This document shows positions 8,412-17,106 of a stretch of 64,000 nt of DNA, in pieces. The position numbers were made by a program, and so were the translations under genes. Below the pieces are notes generated by a model. That model had not been told where the DNA came from, ran no database searches, and saw only the letters and a program-made list of their open reading frames with translations. Position 1 is the first letter of the stretch. Each line of letters starts with the position of its first letter. The stretch covers positions 6,220,001 to 6,284,000 of the forward strand of contig NZ_CP080531.1 of assembly GCF_024746835.1 (NCBI RefSeq). The letters are read 5' to 3'. The DNA is from Mesorhizobium sp. AR02 (GTDB taxonomy: Bacteria > Pseudomonadota > Alphaproteobacteria > Rhizobiales > Rhizobiaceae).

Positions 8412-8446
8412 CGACGATGCGCTGACGTCTTGTCCGCGCATCGTCG
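8412..8446 (+). promoter_or_regulatory. Intercistronic hairpin between binding-protein and ATPase genes
   Basis: A perfect 11-bp inverted repeat (CGACGATGCGC / GCGCATCGTCG, 8412-8422 and 8436-8446) with a 13-base loop lies 18 bases after the binding-protein stop. There is no T-tract, so it is not a standard intrinsic terminator. Hairpins here commonly protect the binding-protein mRNA from 3' decay, giving more receptor than permease. That role is inferred. Confidence 0.5.
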
Positions 8447-8496
8447 ATCCGCGCCGATGCGTGGTGTCCAAAAGTGCGCAGCCTGCGATCGAGGAT

Positions 8497-10026
8497 ATGA
8501 CAGAACATTCCGAACCCCCCGCCATCGAGATCGACGGCATCGGCAAGGCGTTCGGCGCGACCGTCGCGCTGGATGGCGTGTCGTTCCGCATCGCGCCCGG
8601 CAGCGTCCACGCATTGCTGGGTGAGAATGGCGCCGGCAAGTCGACGCTGGTGAAACTGCTGTCGGGGCTGGTGCGGCCGAGTGCCGGTCACATCAGGGTC
8701 TTCGGCAAGGAGATCGGCTATGGCGCGCCGCGCACGGCCCATGCGCTGGGCGTGCAGACGGCGTTCCAGGAGATGACCCTGGTGCGCGATCTCTCCGTCC
8801 TCGACAACATGCTTTTACCCTACGCCCCCGTCGGCATCTCCGGTCTGATCCGCCGCGCAGCCGCGCGCAAGGCTGTCCGCCGACACATCGACGAACTCGG
8901 TTTTTCCGTCGATCTCGACGCCGAGGTCGGCGAGCTCGAGCTTTCAGTGCGCCAGAAGATCGAGATCGCGCGAGCAGTCTATCGCAAGCCGCGCATCCTG
9001 CTGCTCGACGAGCCCACCTCGACGCTCGCCGGTCGCGATGTCGACTGGCTGGGCGACATCATCGCCAGGCTGAAGGCGGCGGGCACCACCATCGTCTTCA
9101 TCACCCACCGCATGCGCGAGGTGCGCGCCTTTTGCGACACGCTGACGATCCTGAGGAACGGCCGTCACATCGTCACCGCGCCGGTCGCCGATGTCTCGGA
9201 CGGCGACGTCATCGAGAAGATCATCGGCCGCAGCATCGAGCAGACCTTTCCGCCCAAGCCCGACGGCGCTCAGGCGTTCGGCCCACCGGTTCTGGGGGTG
9301 CGCGACCTCAAGGTCGGGCGCAAGCTCGATGGCGCGCGCTTCGACCTGCGCCGGGGCGAGATCCTCGGCATTGCCGGACTGCAAGGCATGGGCCAGCAGG
9401 ACCTGTTCCTGGCCTGCTTCGGTATGGCCGAAATCACCTGCGGCGACGTCCTTGTCGACGGCCGCAAGGTCTGGCTCGGCTCGCCGGCGGATGCCTTGCG
9501 GCCCAACATGGCCATCGGCCTGGTGCCGGAAGACCGCAAATCCGAAGGCCTGTTCCTGAAACTGTCGGGCAGCCAGAACGCCACGCTGCCGGTGGTGTCG
9601 CGCTTCACACGCTTCGGCCTGCTCGACGCCGCGGCCGAGACCCGTTCGGTCGAGGAGGCATTCGCCACTGTCGAAGTCGACCGCCGCGCGCTGTGGACGC
9701 GGGCCGGGGCGTTTTCCGGCGGCAACCAGCAGAAGATCGCCATCGCCAAATGGCTGGTGGCGCAGAGCCGGATCCTGCTTCTGTTCGATCCCACACGCGG
9801 CATCGATGTCGGCACCAAGCACGAGCTCTATGTGATGATGCGAAACTACGTCGCCGCCGGCGGCTCGATCCTGCTGCATTCGACCGAGATTCCCGAACTG
9901 GTCCACCAATGCGACCGGGTCCTGGTCCTCTATGACGGGCGCATCGCGGCCGAGCTCGAAGGCGACGCCATCACCGAGCCCGCCATCATGCGCCCGGCGC
10001 TCGGCCATGCCGGCGAAGCCGCATGA
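8497..10026 (+). CDS. Sugar ABC transporter ATPase, two-domain (RbsA/MglA type)
   Basis: About 509 residues with two ABC domains. The first has Walker A GENGAGKST at about 42-50, a QKIEIARAVYRKPRILLLDEPTS region and ITHR. The second has the usual degenerate Walker A (GIAGLQGMGQQDLF) and the signature FSGGNQQKIAIAKWL. This is normal for carbohydrate (CUT2) importers, where one polypeptide supplies both ATPase halves. I prefer the ATG at 8497; an in-frame GTG at 8461 is possible. Its stop overlaps the permease start (ATGA at 10023-10026), indicating coupling. Confidence 0.9.
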   Translation: MTEHSEPPAIEIDGIGKAFGATVALDGVSFRIAPGSVHALLGENGAGKSTLVKLLSGLVRPSAGHIRVFGKEIGYGAPRTAHALGVQTAFQEMTLVRDLSVLDNMLLPYAPVGISGLIRRAAARKAVRRHIDELGFSVDLDAEVGELELSVRQKIEIARAVYRKPRILLLDEPTSTLAGRDVDWLGDIIARLKAAGTTIVFITHRMREVRAFCDTLTILRNGRHIVTAPVADVSDGDVIEKIIGRSIEQTFPPKPDGAQAFGPPVLGVRDLKVGRKLDGARFDLRRGEILGIAGLQGMGQQDLFLACFGMAEITCGDVLVDGRKVWLGSPADALRPNMAIGLVPEDRKSEGLFLKLSGSQNATLPVVSRFTRFGLLDAAAETRSVEEAFATVEVDRRALWTRAGAFSGGNQQKIAIAKWLVAQSRILLLFDPTRGIDVGTKHELYVMMRNYVAAGGSILLHSTEIPELVHQCDRVLVLYDGRIAAELEGDAITEPAIMRPALGHAGEAA

Positions 10027-12098
10027 GCAGCGTTTCCCCCGCTGTTTCCGCTGGTTTCGGGCTGCGCCGTGCGCTGATGCGTCATCGCGGCGCGCTGATC
10101 GCCGCGGCCGTGCTTGCGATCCTGCTTTTCATCGTCGACTGGATCAGTGCCGGGCCGCTGACCTATTTCGACGTGTCGTTCCTGTCGAGCGGCGGCGCGA
10201 CCTCGGCGCTGGCGGCGATTGGCCAGACCATCGTGATCCTGTCGGGCGGCTTCGACCTGTCCGCCGGCGCGGTGATTTCGCTGGTCAATGCCGTGCTGGC
10301 ATCGAACATGGACCCGATGGCGCCGGGCGCCAGCATCTTGCTGTGGACTGCGGTCGGCATCGGCGTCGGCATGGCGGTGGGTGCCTTCAACGGCTTCTTT
10401 ATCGCGGTGCTGCGCATGCAGCCCATCGTGGTGACGCTGTCCACCATGTTCATCCTGCAAGGTGTCACGCTGCTGGTGATGGACAAGCCCGGCGGCTTCG
10501 TCTCGCCCGATCTCGGCACCTTCTATCTGGGTGACGCGATCACCGGCTGGCTGCCGATGCCGCTGGTGGTCATAGGCGTGGTTCTGCTCGCCTGGTTCTG
10601 GCTGAAGGGAACCCGTTTCGGCACCGCACTCTATGCCGTCGGCAGCGACCCGGATTCGGCCGCTGCCGTCGGCATCAATGTCGTGCTGGTGCGCTTTGCC
10701 GTCTATGTCATCGCCGGCGGCTGCTACGGCCTTGCCGGCGTGTTCATCAGCGCGCAGACGGGCAGCGGCGACCCGCTGGTCGGCAATCCGCTGCTTCTTT
10801 CGATGTTCGCGGCGGTCGTCGTCGGCGGCACGCGCCTTGGCGGCGGGCAGGGCGGTCCGGTGGGCACCGTCTTCGGCGCCTATATCCTGATGATGGTGGT
10901 GAACATCCTGCTGGTGCTCAATGTATCGGCTTACTATTCGACCATCGCGGAAGGCACCATTCTGGTGCTGGCGGCCCTTGCCGGATCCCTGTCTCACGCG
11001 TCGGTGCTTGCCGTGCAGTTGCGTGCGGCCCGCGCCCGGATCGCAGCCTGGCGCGCCGGCATATTGCCCTCGCAGCTTGAGCCGATCGACCGGCGGCTCA
11101 AGATTTCTGGACCGTCGCATGGCCAGCGCGGTGCGGCAGCGCCGCGCCCGGCTTTCCGCCTGCGCAATGCCGAGACGCTGCGCTACGCGTTGCCCGCCTA
11201 TGTCTGCCTGCTCATCATCGTGGTCGTTACGCAAATCTGGCTCGGCCGGGCCATCCTCAACCCGGGTTACTGGAACTCGCTGCTGGTTCTGTCGTCCTTC
11301 CTCGCCGTCCTGGCGCTTGGGCAGGGAACAGTCATCCTGACCGGCGGCCTCGATCTTTCCGTGCCGTGGACGATCGGCATTTCCGGCATCATCCTGGCCG
11401 GCATGGTCAATGGCTCCGATGCTGCCCTGGTCTACGCCTTGCCGGTCGTACTGGTGATGGCCTGCGCCATCGGTTTCGCCAATGGCTTCGGCATCGCCTA
11501 TCTCGGCATCTCGCCGATCGTCATGACGCTCGCCACCAACGGCATTCTGCAGGGCTTCGCGCTCATCTATTCGCAGGGAACGCCGGCTGGGTTTTCCTCG
11601 CCGATGCTGCGCTGGTTCATGACGGCCAAGCTCGGTTTCGTGACACCGATCGTTCTGCTGATGGTCGTCTTCGTCGCTGCTGCGGTGCTGCTGCTTGGAC
11701 GCACGCCGTTCGGGCGCCGGGTCTACGGTATCGGCAACGGGCTGCGCGCGGCGCGCTTGTCCGGCATCGGCGTCGAGCGCACGCTGATCCTGGTCTACAT
11801 GCTGTCGGCCGTCTGTGCTGCTGTCGTCGGCATCATGCTGACCGGCTTTTCCGGGCAGGCAAGCCTTGGCATGGGCGACGATTATCTCTTGCCGTCGATC
11901 GCTGTCGTGGTGGTCGGTGGCGCGCTGATCACCGGCGGGCGCGGCCACTATCTCGGCATGCTCGGCGGCGTGCTGCTTTTGACGGCGCTGCAGATGCTGC
12001 TGGCCGGCACCACGCTTCCCTACGCCACCAGGGCAATTCTTTACGGGCTGGTCGTTCTCGGTGCCGTCATGGCGCTGCGCGAACGGCGGCTGCAATGA
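10023..12098 (+). CDS. Fused double sugar ABC permease (two RbsC-like domains in one chain)
   Basis: A 691-residue membrane protein, about twice the usual ~320. Residues ~1-340 and ~395-690 are each a complete BPD_transp_2 permease. Both have the G-G-x-D-L-S turn (ILSGGFDLSAGAVISL; ILTGGLDLSVPWTIGI) and a glycine-rich GG cluster near the end (VVVGGTRLGGGQGG; VVVGGALITGGRGHYLG). A basic, proline-containing linker (about 340-395) joins them. One gene thus supplies the whole channel, matching the single binding-protein and two-domain ATPase genes upstream. It overlaps the ATPase gene by four bases. Confidence 0.9.
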   Translation: MSSVSPAVSAGFGLRRALMRHRGALIAAAVLAILLFIVDWISAGPLTYFDVSFLSSGGATSALAAIGQTIVILSGGFDLSAGAVISLVNAVLASNMDPMAPGASILLWTAVGIGVGMAVGAFNGFFIAVLRMQPIVVTLSTMFILQGVTLLVMDKPGGFVSPDLGTFYLGDAITGWLPMPLVVIGVVLLAWFWLKGTRFGTALYAVGSDPDSAAAVGINVVLVRFAVYVIAGGCYGLAGVFISAQTGSGDPLVGNPLLLSMFAAVVVGGTRLGGGQGGPVGTVFGAYILMMVVNILLVLNVSAYYSTIAEGTILVLAALAGSLSHASVLAVQLRAARARIAAWRAGILPSQLEPIDRRLKISGPSHGQRGAAAPRPAFRLRNAETLRYALPAYVCLLIIVVVTQIWLGRAILNPGYWNSLLVLSSFLAVLALGQGTVILTGGLDLSVPWTIGISGIILAGMVNGSDAALVYALPVVLVMACAIGFANGFGIAYLGISPIVMTLATNGILQGFALIYSQGTPAGFSSPMLRWFMTAKLGFVTPIVLLMVVFVAAAVLLLGRTPFGRRVYGIGNGLRAARLSGIGVERTLILVYMLSAVCAAVVGIMLTGFSGQASLGMGDDYLLPSIAVVVVGGALITGGRGHYLGMLGGVLLLTALQMLLAGTTLPYATRAILYGLVVLGAVMALRERRLQ

Positions 12099-12111
12099 AA
12101 AGGACAGGACG

Positions 12112-12918
12112 ATGAGCGCAAGAGCACCTGAAACGGCGGACGAATTTCTGGCCGGGCTGAAGGGACAGCGTGTGCTGGTGACGGCGGGCGCCGGCGGCAT
12201 CGGCTTCGCCATTGCCGACACACTTTCGCGGCTCGGCGCACGCATCGTGGTCTGCGATATCTCCGACGAGGCGCTGGCCGCAGCTCCGGGCAAGATCGAC
12301 CTGGTCGCGGCGGTCAAGGCGGATGTCTCGCGTGACGAGGACGTCGACCGGCTGTTCGAGACGGTCAAGGAAAAACTCGGCGGGCTCGACGCGCTGATCA
12401 ACAATGCCGGCATTGCCGGGCCGACCGGCGGTGTCGACGAGATCGAGCCGGACGACTGGCGGCGCTGCATCGACATCTGTCTCACCGGCCAGTTCCTCTG
12501 CGCCCGGCGCGCTGTGCCGCTGATCAAGGCGGCGGGCGGCGGCTCGATCGTGTCGATGTCATCGGCGGCCGGGCGCCATGGCTACGCGTTCCGCACGCCC
12601 TATTCGGCGGCCAAGTTCGGCGTCATCGGCTTCACGCAGAGCCTCGCCAAGGAGCTTGGGCCGCACGGCATCAGGGTCAACGCCATCTTGCCCGGCATCA
12701 TCGAGGGGCCACGCATCGAAGGCGTTATCGCGGCACGCGCCAAGCAGGTCGGCATCAGCCACGAGGAGATGACCGGGCGCTATCTGCAGAACATCTCGTT
12801 GCGCCGCATGACCAGTCCCTATGACGTGGCCTCGATGGTCGCATTCCTGCTGTCCGACGCGGGCATCAACATTTCGGGCCAGTCGCTCGGCGTCGACGGC
12901 AACGTCGAAACACTCTGA
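12112..12918 (+). CDS. Short-chain dehydrogenase/reductase (SDR), sugar or sugar-acid dehydrogenase
   Basis: Cytoplasmic NAD(P)-dependent oxidoreductase of 268 residues. It has the classical SDR cofactor motif TAGAGGIGFAIADTL, an acidic residue at the end of beta-2 (VVCDISD, favouring NAD), NNAGIAGP, the catalytic serine region SMSSAAGRHG and the YSAAK active-site Tyr-x-x-x-Lys. The C-terminus ISGQSLGVDGNVETL is typical. The ATG at 12112 follows AAAGGACAGG, 13 bases after the permease stop. In context it may oxidise the sugar at C1 to a lactone, or an aldonate at C3. Confidence 0.88.
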   Translation: MSARAPETADEFLAGLKGQRVLVTAGAGGIGFAIADTLSRLGARIVVCDISDEALAAAPGKIDLVAAVKADVSRDEDVDRLFETVKEKLGGLDALINNAGIAGPTGGVDEIEPDDWRRCIDICLTGQFLCARRAVPLIKAAGGGSIVSMSSAAGRHGYAFRTPYSAAKFGVIGFTQSLAKELGPHGIRVNAILPGIIEGPRIEGVIAARAKQVGISHEEMTGRYLQNISLRRMTSPYDVASMVAFLLSDAGINISGQSLGVDGNVETL

Positions 12919-12928
12919 GGACCAACCC

Positions 12929-13876
12929 ATGGCCAATGTCGCGATTGTCGGAAGCGGGTTCATCGGGCGGGCCTGGGCGATCAGCTTCGCCCGCGCCGGC
13001 CATGATGTGCGCATGTGGGACCAGTCGCCTGCCGCGACGGGTGGCGCGCGCGACTACATAGAAGGTGTGCTGGGCGATCTCGCCGCGAACGATCTGCTAC
13101 GCGGGCAGTCCGTCGACACCGTGCTTGGCCGCATCGCCGTCGTGGCCGAACTGGCGGAGGCACTGGCCGATGCAGCCCATGTCCAGGAGAACACACCTGA
13201 AAACCTTGCCGTGAAGCGGGAAGTGTTCTCGCTGATCGATAGGCTAGCTGACCCCCAAACGGTCATCGCCAGTTCCACCTCGGCGCTGTTGCCGTCGAAA
13301 TTCACCAACCATCTGCAAGGGCGGCACCGCTGCCTGGTCGTGCATCCGATCAACCCGCCCTATCTCATTCCGGCGGCCGAGGTGGTGCCGGCGCCGTGGA
13401 CATCAGCCGAGACACTGGAAAGGACCCGCGCCTTCCTCACAGATGCCGGCCATGCGCCGCTGGTGATGAAGCGCGAGCTCGATGGCTTCATCATGAATCG
13501 GCTGCAAGGCGCCTTGCTGGAGGAGGCTTTCCGGCTTGTCGCCGATGGCTACGCCAGTGTCGAGGATGTCGATATCGGTATCCGCGACGGGTTGGCGCTG
13601 CGCTGGTCCTTCATGGGGCCGTTCGAGACCATCGACCTCAATGCGCCCGGCGGCGTGCGCGACTATGTCGATCGCTACCAGGGCATCTATTCCAACATCT
13701 TCCCGCAGATGCTGCGCCGGGTCGACTGGGCGGGCGAGGTCATGAAAACCGTCGAGGCCGAGCGCAGCAAGCGCCTGCCGAGGAAGAATCTGGGCGACCG
13801 GCAAGTCTGGCGGGATCGCCGGCTGATGGCGCTGGCGGCGCACAAGAAGAAATCGGATCAGGAGTTCGGACAATGA
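12929..13876 (+). CDS. 3-hydroxyacyl-CoA dehydrogenase-like dehydrogenase (carnitine / L-gulonate 3-dehydrogenase type)
   Basis: NAD-dependent dehydrogenase of 315 residues. The N-terminal Rossmann domain starts IVGSGFIGRAWAISFARAG. The catalytic-region motifs are QENTPENLAVK, SSTSALLPSKF and CLVVHPINPPYLIP (His of the 3HCDH dyad), followed by a helical C-terminal domain with GFIMNRLQGALLEEAFRLV. Length and motifs fit the lambda-crystallin/L-gulonate 3-dehydrogenase and L-carnitine dehydrogenase branch, which oxidises a 3-hydroxy acid to a 3-keto acid. The ATG follows GAGGACC, and the stop overlaps the next gene (ATGA). It would make the beta-keto acid needed by the BKACE downstream. Confidence 0.87.
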   Translation: MANVAIVGSGFIGRAWAISFARAGHDVRMWDQSPAATGGARDYIEGVLGDLAANDLLRGQSVDTVLGRIAVVAELAEALADAAHVQENTPENLAVKREVFSLIDRLADPQTVIASSTSALLPSKFTNHLQGRHRCLVVHPINPPYLIPAAEVVPAPWTSAETLERTRAFLTDAGHAPLVMKRELDGFIMNRLQGALLEEAFRLVADGYASVEDVDIGIRDGLALRWSFMGPFETIDLNAPGGVRDYVDRYQGIYSNIFPQMLRRVDWAGEVMKTVEAERSKRLPRKNLGDRQVWRDRRLMALAAHKKKSDQEFGQ

Positions 13877-14835
13877 CAGAAACCAGCCGCAAATCAGGCG
13901 CAACGGCGGCCAAAGGCAAGGTCATCATCACCTGCGCGGTGACGGGCGCGATCCACACACCGACCATGTCACCCTATCTGCCGATCACGCCGGATCAGAT
14001 CGCCTCGGAGGCGATCGCCGCGGCGGAGGCCGGTGCCGCGATCCTGCATCTGCATGCAAGAGACCCGGAAACCGGCAAGCCCGACCAGACGCCGGAGGCC
14101 TTCGCCCGCTTCCTGCCGCGCGTCAAGCAAGGCACCAATGCCGCCATCAACATCACCACCGGCGGCAGCCCCTACATGAAGGTCGAGGAGCGCGTGCGCC
14201 CGGCTGCCCAGTTCAAGCCGGAGGTGGCCTCGCTCAATATGGGCTCGATCAATTTCGGGCTCTATCACCTCGCCGACAAATACGAGACCTTCAAGTTCGA
14301 CTGGGAAAAGCCGCATCTGGAGGCGACGCGCGACCTCGTTTTCCGCAACTCGTTCAAGGACATCGAATACATACTGGCGACTTGCTACGACAATGGCACG
14401 CGCTTCGAGTTCGAGTGCTACGACATCGCCCACCTCTACAACCTCGCCCATTTTGCCGATCGTGGTCTGGTGAAGCCGCCGTTCTTCGTGCAGTCGGTGT
14501 TCGGCCTGCTCGGCGGCATCGGCACCCATCCCGAAGACGTCGCCCATATGAAACGCACCGCGGACCGGCTGTTCGGCGACCAGTTCCGTTGGTCGGTGCT
14601 CGGCGCCGGCGCCAGCCAGCTGCGCATCGCCGCGCAATCGGCAGCCCTTGGCGGCAACATCCGCGTCGGGCTGGAGGACAGCCTGTGGGCCGGCAAGGGC
14701 AAGCTTGCCAAGTCGAACGCCGAACAGGTCGTGCTGGCGCGCAAGATCATCGAGGGGCTTGGCATGGAGGTGGCGACGCCGGACGAGGCGCGCGAGATCC
14801 TGTCGCTGAAGGGCGGCGACAAGGTCGCCTTCTGA
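13873..14835 (+). CDS. Beta-keto acid cleavage enzyme (BKACE, DUF849 family)
   Basis: Zn-dependent enzyme of 320 residues that cleaves a 3-keto acid with acetyl-CoA, giving acetoacetate and an acyl-CoA. It shows the family opening VIITCAVTGAIHTPTMSPYLPITP, the metal site HLHARDPETGKPDQ, NITTGG, and the conserved glycine-rich ends GGNIRVGLEDSL and AEQVVLARKIIEGLG. It starts inside the preceding stop (ATGA overlap at 13873-13876), so it is coupled to the 3-hydroxy acid dehydrogenase. Known members act on 3-keto-5-aminohexanoate, dehydrocarnitine and 2-deoxy-3-ketoribonate. The sugar transport context points to the last type. Confidence 0.9.
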   Translation: MTETSRKSGATAAKGKVIITCAVTGAIHTPTMSPYLPITPDQIASEAIAAAEAGAAILHLHARDPETGKPDQTPEAFARFLPRVKQGTNAAINITTGGSPYMKVEERVRPAAQFKPEVASLNMGSINFGLYHLADKYETFKFDWEKPHLEATRDLVFRNSFKDIEYILATCYDNGTRFEFECYDIAHLYNLAHFADRGLVKPPFFVQSVFGLLGGIGTHPEDVAHMKRTADRLFGDQFRWSVLGAGASQLRIAAQSAALGGNIRVGLEDSLWAGKGKLAKSNAEQVVLARKIIEGLGMEVATPDEAREILSLKGGDKVAF

Positions 14836-14883
14836 CGCAGCCCGATAATCGCTGCACGGGATGCCAATACACAGGAGGATGAC

Positions 14884-15762
14884 ATGAAGATCGAAGTCGT
14901 TGTGGACGTGAAGACGACGCTGGGCGAAGGCCCGCTATGGGACGTCGAGCAGGAGCGCCTGTACTGGATCGACAGTTTCGACGGGCGCGTGTTCCGCGCC
15001 ACCGCCGACGGGCGCGAAATCCGCTCCTGGGACGTGCCGATGAAGATCGGCTCGATGGCGCTGCGCAGGGATGGCAGCGGCGCGGTCGTCTCGCTGCAGC
15101 GTGGTTTCCATCTGCTCGATTTCGCTTCTGGCGATGTGACGCTGATCCATGATCCCGAGCCGGACAGGCCGATGAACCGTCTCAATGACGGCAAGGTCGA
15201 CCGGCGCGGCCGCTTCTTCGCCGGCTCGATGGACACGATGGAGGAGGGGCCTTCCGGCGGGCTCTACCGGCTCGATCCGGATTTCTCGGTCACCAAGATC
15301 GACTCCGGCATCATCTGCTCCAACGGTCCGTGCTGGAGCCCCGACGACCGCACCTTCTATTTCGCCGACACCTGGACCGGCGAGATCTGGGCCTACGACT
15401 ACGACATCGCCACGGGCGCCGCCACCAACCGCCGTACCTTCGTGCGCGTCGATACCAGCAAGGGCGGTGCGGCCGATGGCTCGACCGTTGATGCAGAGGG
15501 CTATCTGTGGAATGCACTGGTCTATGACGGCCGCTTGGTGCGCTATGCGCCGGACGGCACCGTCGATCGCATCATCGACATGCCGGTGAAGAAGATCACC
15601 AGCGTTATGTTCGGCGGGCCGAAGCTCGACACGCTCTACGTCACCTCGATGGCCAAGCCGCCGCTGCCGCGCTTTCCCGGCGACGGCGTCCTGCGCGGCA
15701 GTCTGTTCGCCATTTCTGGCCTTGGCGTAACCGGCGTTCCCGAGCCGCGATTTGGCGGGTGA
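14884..15762 (+). CDS. SMP-30/gluconolactonase-family lactonase
   Basis: Six-bladed beta-propeller hydrolase of 292 residues that opens sugar lactones to aldonates. The metal ligands are visible: Glu in TLGEGPLW, Asn in ICSNGPCWSPD and Asp in AADGSTVDAEG, plus RLNDGKVDRRGRFFAGSM in blade 2. Strong ribosome site AGGAGGATG before the ATG. It is the last gene of the plus-strand operon, 48 bases after the BKACE gene. A lactonase fits a route of sugar to lactone to sugar acid, with the SDR as the first dehydrogenase. Confidence 0.9.
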   Translation: MKIEVVVDVKTTLGEGPLWDVEQERLYWIDSFDGRVFRATADGREIRSWDVPMKIGSMALRRDGSGAVVSLQRGFHLLDFASGDVTLIHDPEPDRPMNRLNDGKVDRRGRFFAGSMDTMEEGPSGGLYRLDPDFSVTKIDSGIICSNGPCWSPDDRTFYFADTWTGEIWAYDYDIATGAATNRRTFVRVDTSKGGAADGSTVDAEGYLWNALVYDGRLVRYAPDGTVDRIIDMPVKKITSVMFGGPKLDTLYVTSMAKPPLPRFPGDGVLRGSLFAISGLGVTGVPEPRFGG

Positions 15763-15774
15763 TCGGCCGCGTGA

Positions 15775-15797
15775 GCCGCTGGCTGCTAGCTAGCGGC
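15775..15797. terminator. Possible shared hairpin between convergent operons
   Basis: A nine-bp stem with one mismatch (GCCGCTGGC / GCTAGCGGC, loop of five) lies between the convergent lactonase and M20 genes and overlaps the latter's stop codon. There is no clear T-run on either side. A bidirectional terminator is possible but weakly supported. Confidence 0.3.
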
Positions 15798-17106
15798 ACC
15801 ATTTCTCGACGGCAATCGCAATCGCCTTTGTGCAGTCGACGAGATCGCGCACCGAGACCCGCTCGTTGGGTTGATGCGCCTGCGCCGGATCGCCGGGACC
15901 GAAGTTGACCGTCGGCGTGTTGCCAAGGCCGGTCGGCAGGCCGATATCGCTGTGCGCGCCAAAACCACTGAGGATCGGTGACAGACTGGCTTCCTCGACC
16001 GCCTGCTGAAAGACGCCAACGAACGGATTGTCCGACGGAATCTCGGCGCAGTCGGCGTCGAGGATCCATTCGATGCGGGCCGGGTGCTTTCGCAGATAGG
16101 GGTCTGCCTGGCAGACATTGGCGATATGCTCTTCGATTTCGCGTTTGACGTTGCCGCCCAGCCTGAACTCGTCATGCTCGCTCGGCAGATATTGCGCGTC
16201 GATGATGATCTCGCCGCGTCCTGCCATGGAGGAGGGGTGTTCGCCGGCATTGATCTGGGTGACGATGATCTGGTTGGGCAGGTCCATCAGCGGATGGTTC
16301 TTCCGGGGATCGAACATCCAGCGCCGGTTAAGGATGTCGATGCCGTCGAGGATTTGCCGGCAAAGCTGGACGGCATCGACCGGGCCGCTGGAATACCAGG
16401 CATTCGGCGTGAGCTCGGCATGGCCGCCTATGCCGTCGATGATGATCCTGCCCCACAAGATGCCGTGGCAGAGCGGCGCTATTCTGTTTGCCGTCGGTTC
16501 GGTCATGATGCCGGCGTCGGCGTGAAAGCCGCGATCGACCATGGCGAGCGAGCCCATGCCGCCGATTTCCTCATCGACGACGGTCGTGAAGACGATGTCA
16601 CCGGACAGGGGAATATCGAGCTCCTTGAGGATCTCGACGGCCATCAGCATGCAGGCAACACCGCCTTTCATGTCGACCGTGCCGCGGCCGTGCAGGAAGC
16701 CGTCCTTGAGAACGGGCTGGAACGGGTCGGTCGCCCAGTGGCTGGCGGCACCCGGTGGTACGACGTCGATATGACCCGTCAGCATGATGGAGCGTCCGCC
16801 GCCCGTACCCTTCAGGACGCCGCCGAGATTGGGCCGGCCCTCGAAGGTCCTGCCCTTGTTGGCGCCGGCGCGGCCCTTGTACTTTTCGTAGAGCGCCGGG
16901 CCATCCGGATCCCAGAGATCGGTCGTGAAGCCGAGCGCTTCGATGCGCTTTTGCAGATAGAGCTGGCAATCACGTTCACCGGGACCGGCCTCCTTGGGAT
17001 TGGATTTCACGATGGAGGGGAAGGCGACGAGATCGCTCAGTGTTGCGACGATGCGGTCGGCGGCTGCCTCGACGCGTGCGGCAATGATCTCTTCTTTGGA
17101 CGGCAT
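15790..17106 (-). CDS. M20-family metallohydrolase (ArgE/DapE-like deacylase or peptidase)
   Basis: Cytoplasmic di-zinc amidohydrolase of ~438 residues. The metal ligands are visible in order: LTGHIDVVPPG (His, catalytic Asp), HGRGTVDMKGG (bridging Asp), VVDEEIGGMGS (catalytic Glu then ligand Glu) and GIMTEPT. HAELTPNAW marks the dimerisation lid and FGAHSDIGLP the last ligand region. Two adjacent ATGs (17109 and 17106) overlap the permease TGA. The second is better spaced from GGAG. It closes the second sugar ABC operon, suggesting the imported molecule carries an amide (for example an N-acyl group), but the substrate is unknown. Confidence 0.87.
   Translation of the reverse strand: MPSKEEIIAARVEAAADRIVATLSDLVAFPSIVKSNPKEAGPGERDCQLYLQKRIEALGFTTDLWDPDGPALYEKYKGRAGANKGRTFEGRPNLGGVLKGTGGGRSIMLTGHIDVVPPGAASHWATDPFQPVLKDGFLHGRGTVDMKGGVACMLMAVEILKELDIPLSGDIVFTTVVDEEIGGMGSLAMVDRGFHADAGIMTEPTANRIAPLCHGILWGRIIIDGIGGHAELTPNAWYSSGPVDAVQLCRQILDGIDILNRRWMFDPRKNHPLMDLPNQIIVTQINAGEHPSSMAGRGEIIIDAQYLPSEHDEFRLGGNVKREIEEHIANVCQADPYLRKHPARIEWILDADCAEIPSDNPFVGVFQQAVEEASLSPILSGFGAHSDIGLPTGLGNTPTVNFGPGDPAQAHQPNERVSVRDLVDCTKAIAIAVEKWCR

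Noticed and set aside
7213..8742. 509-codon minus-strand frame opposite the sugar receptor gene.
   Set aside because: Composition is the complement of a high-G+C gene; the plus strand has signal peptide, receptor motifs and a strong ribosome site.
9930..12527. 865-codon minus-strand frame opposite the fused permease.
   Set aside because: His/Arg/Asp/Gln-rich translation typical of antisense to a hydrophobic membrane protein gene, with no recognisable domain.
12929..14835. Carnitine dehydrogenase plus dehydrocarnitine-cleaving BKACE (carnitine catabolism).
   Set aside because: The enzyme pair fits the families, but the operon carries a CUT2 sugar importer, an SDR and a sugar lactonase and no betaine-type transporter or thioesterase, so a sugar acid is the better reading. 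Not excluded.
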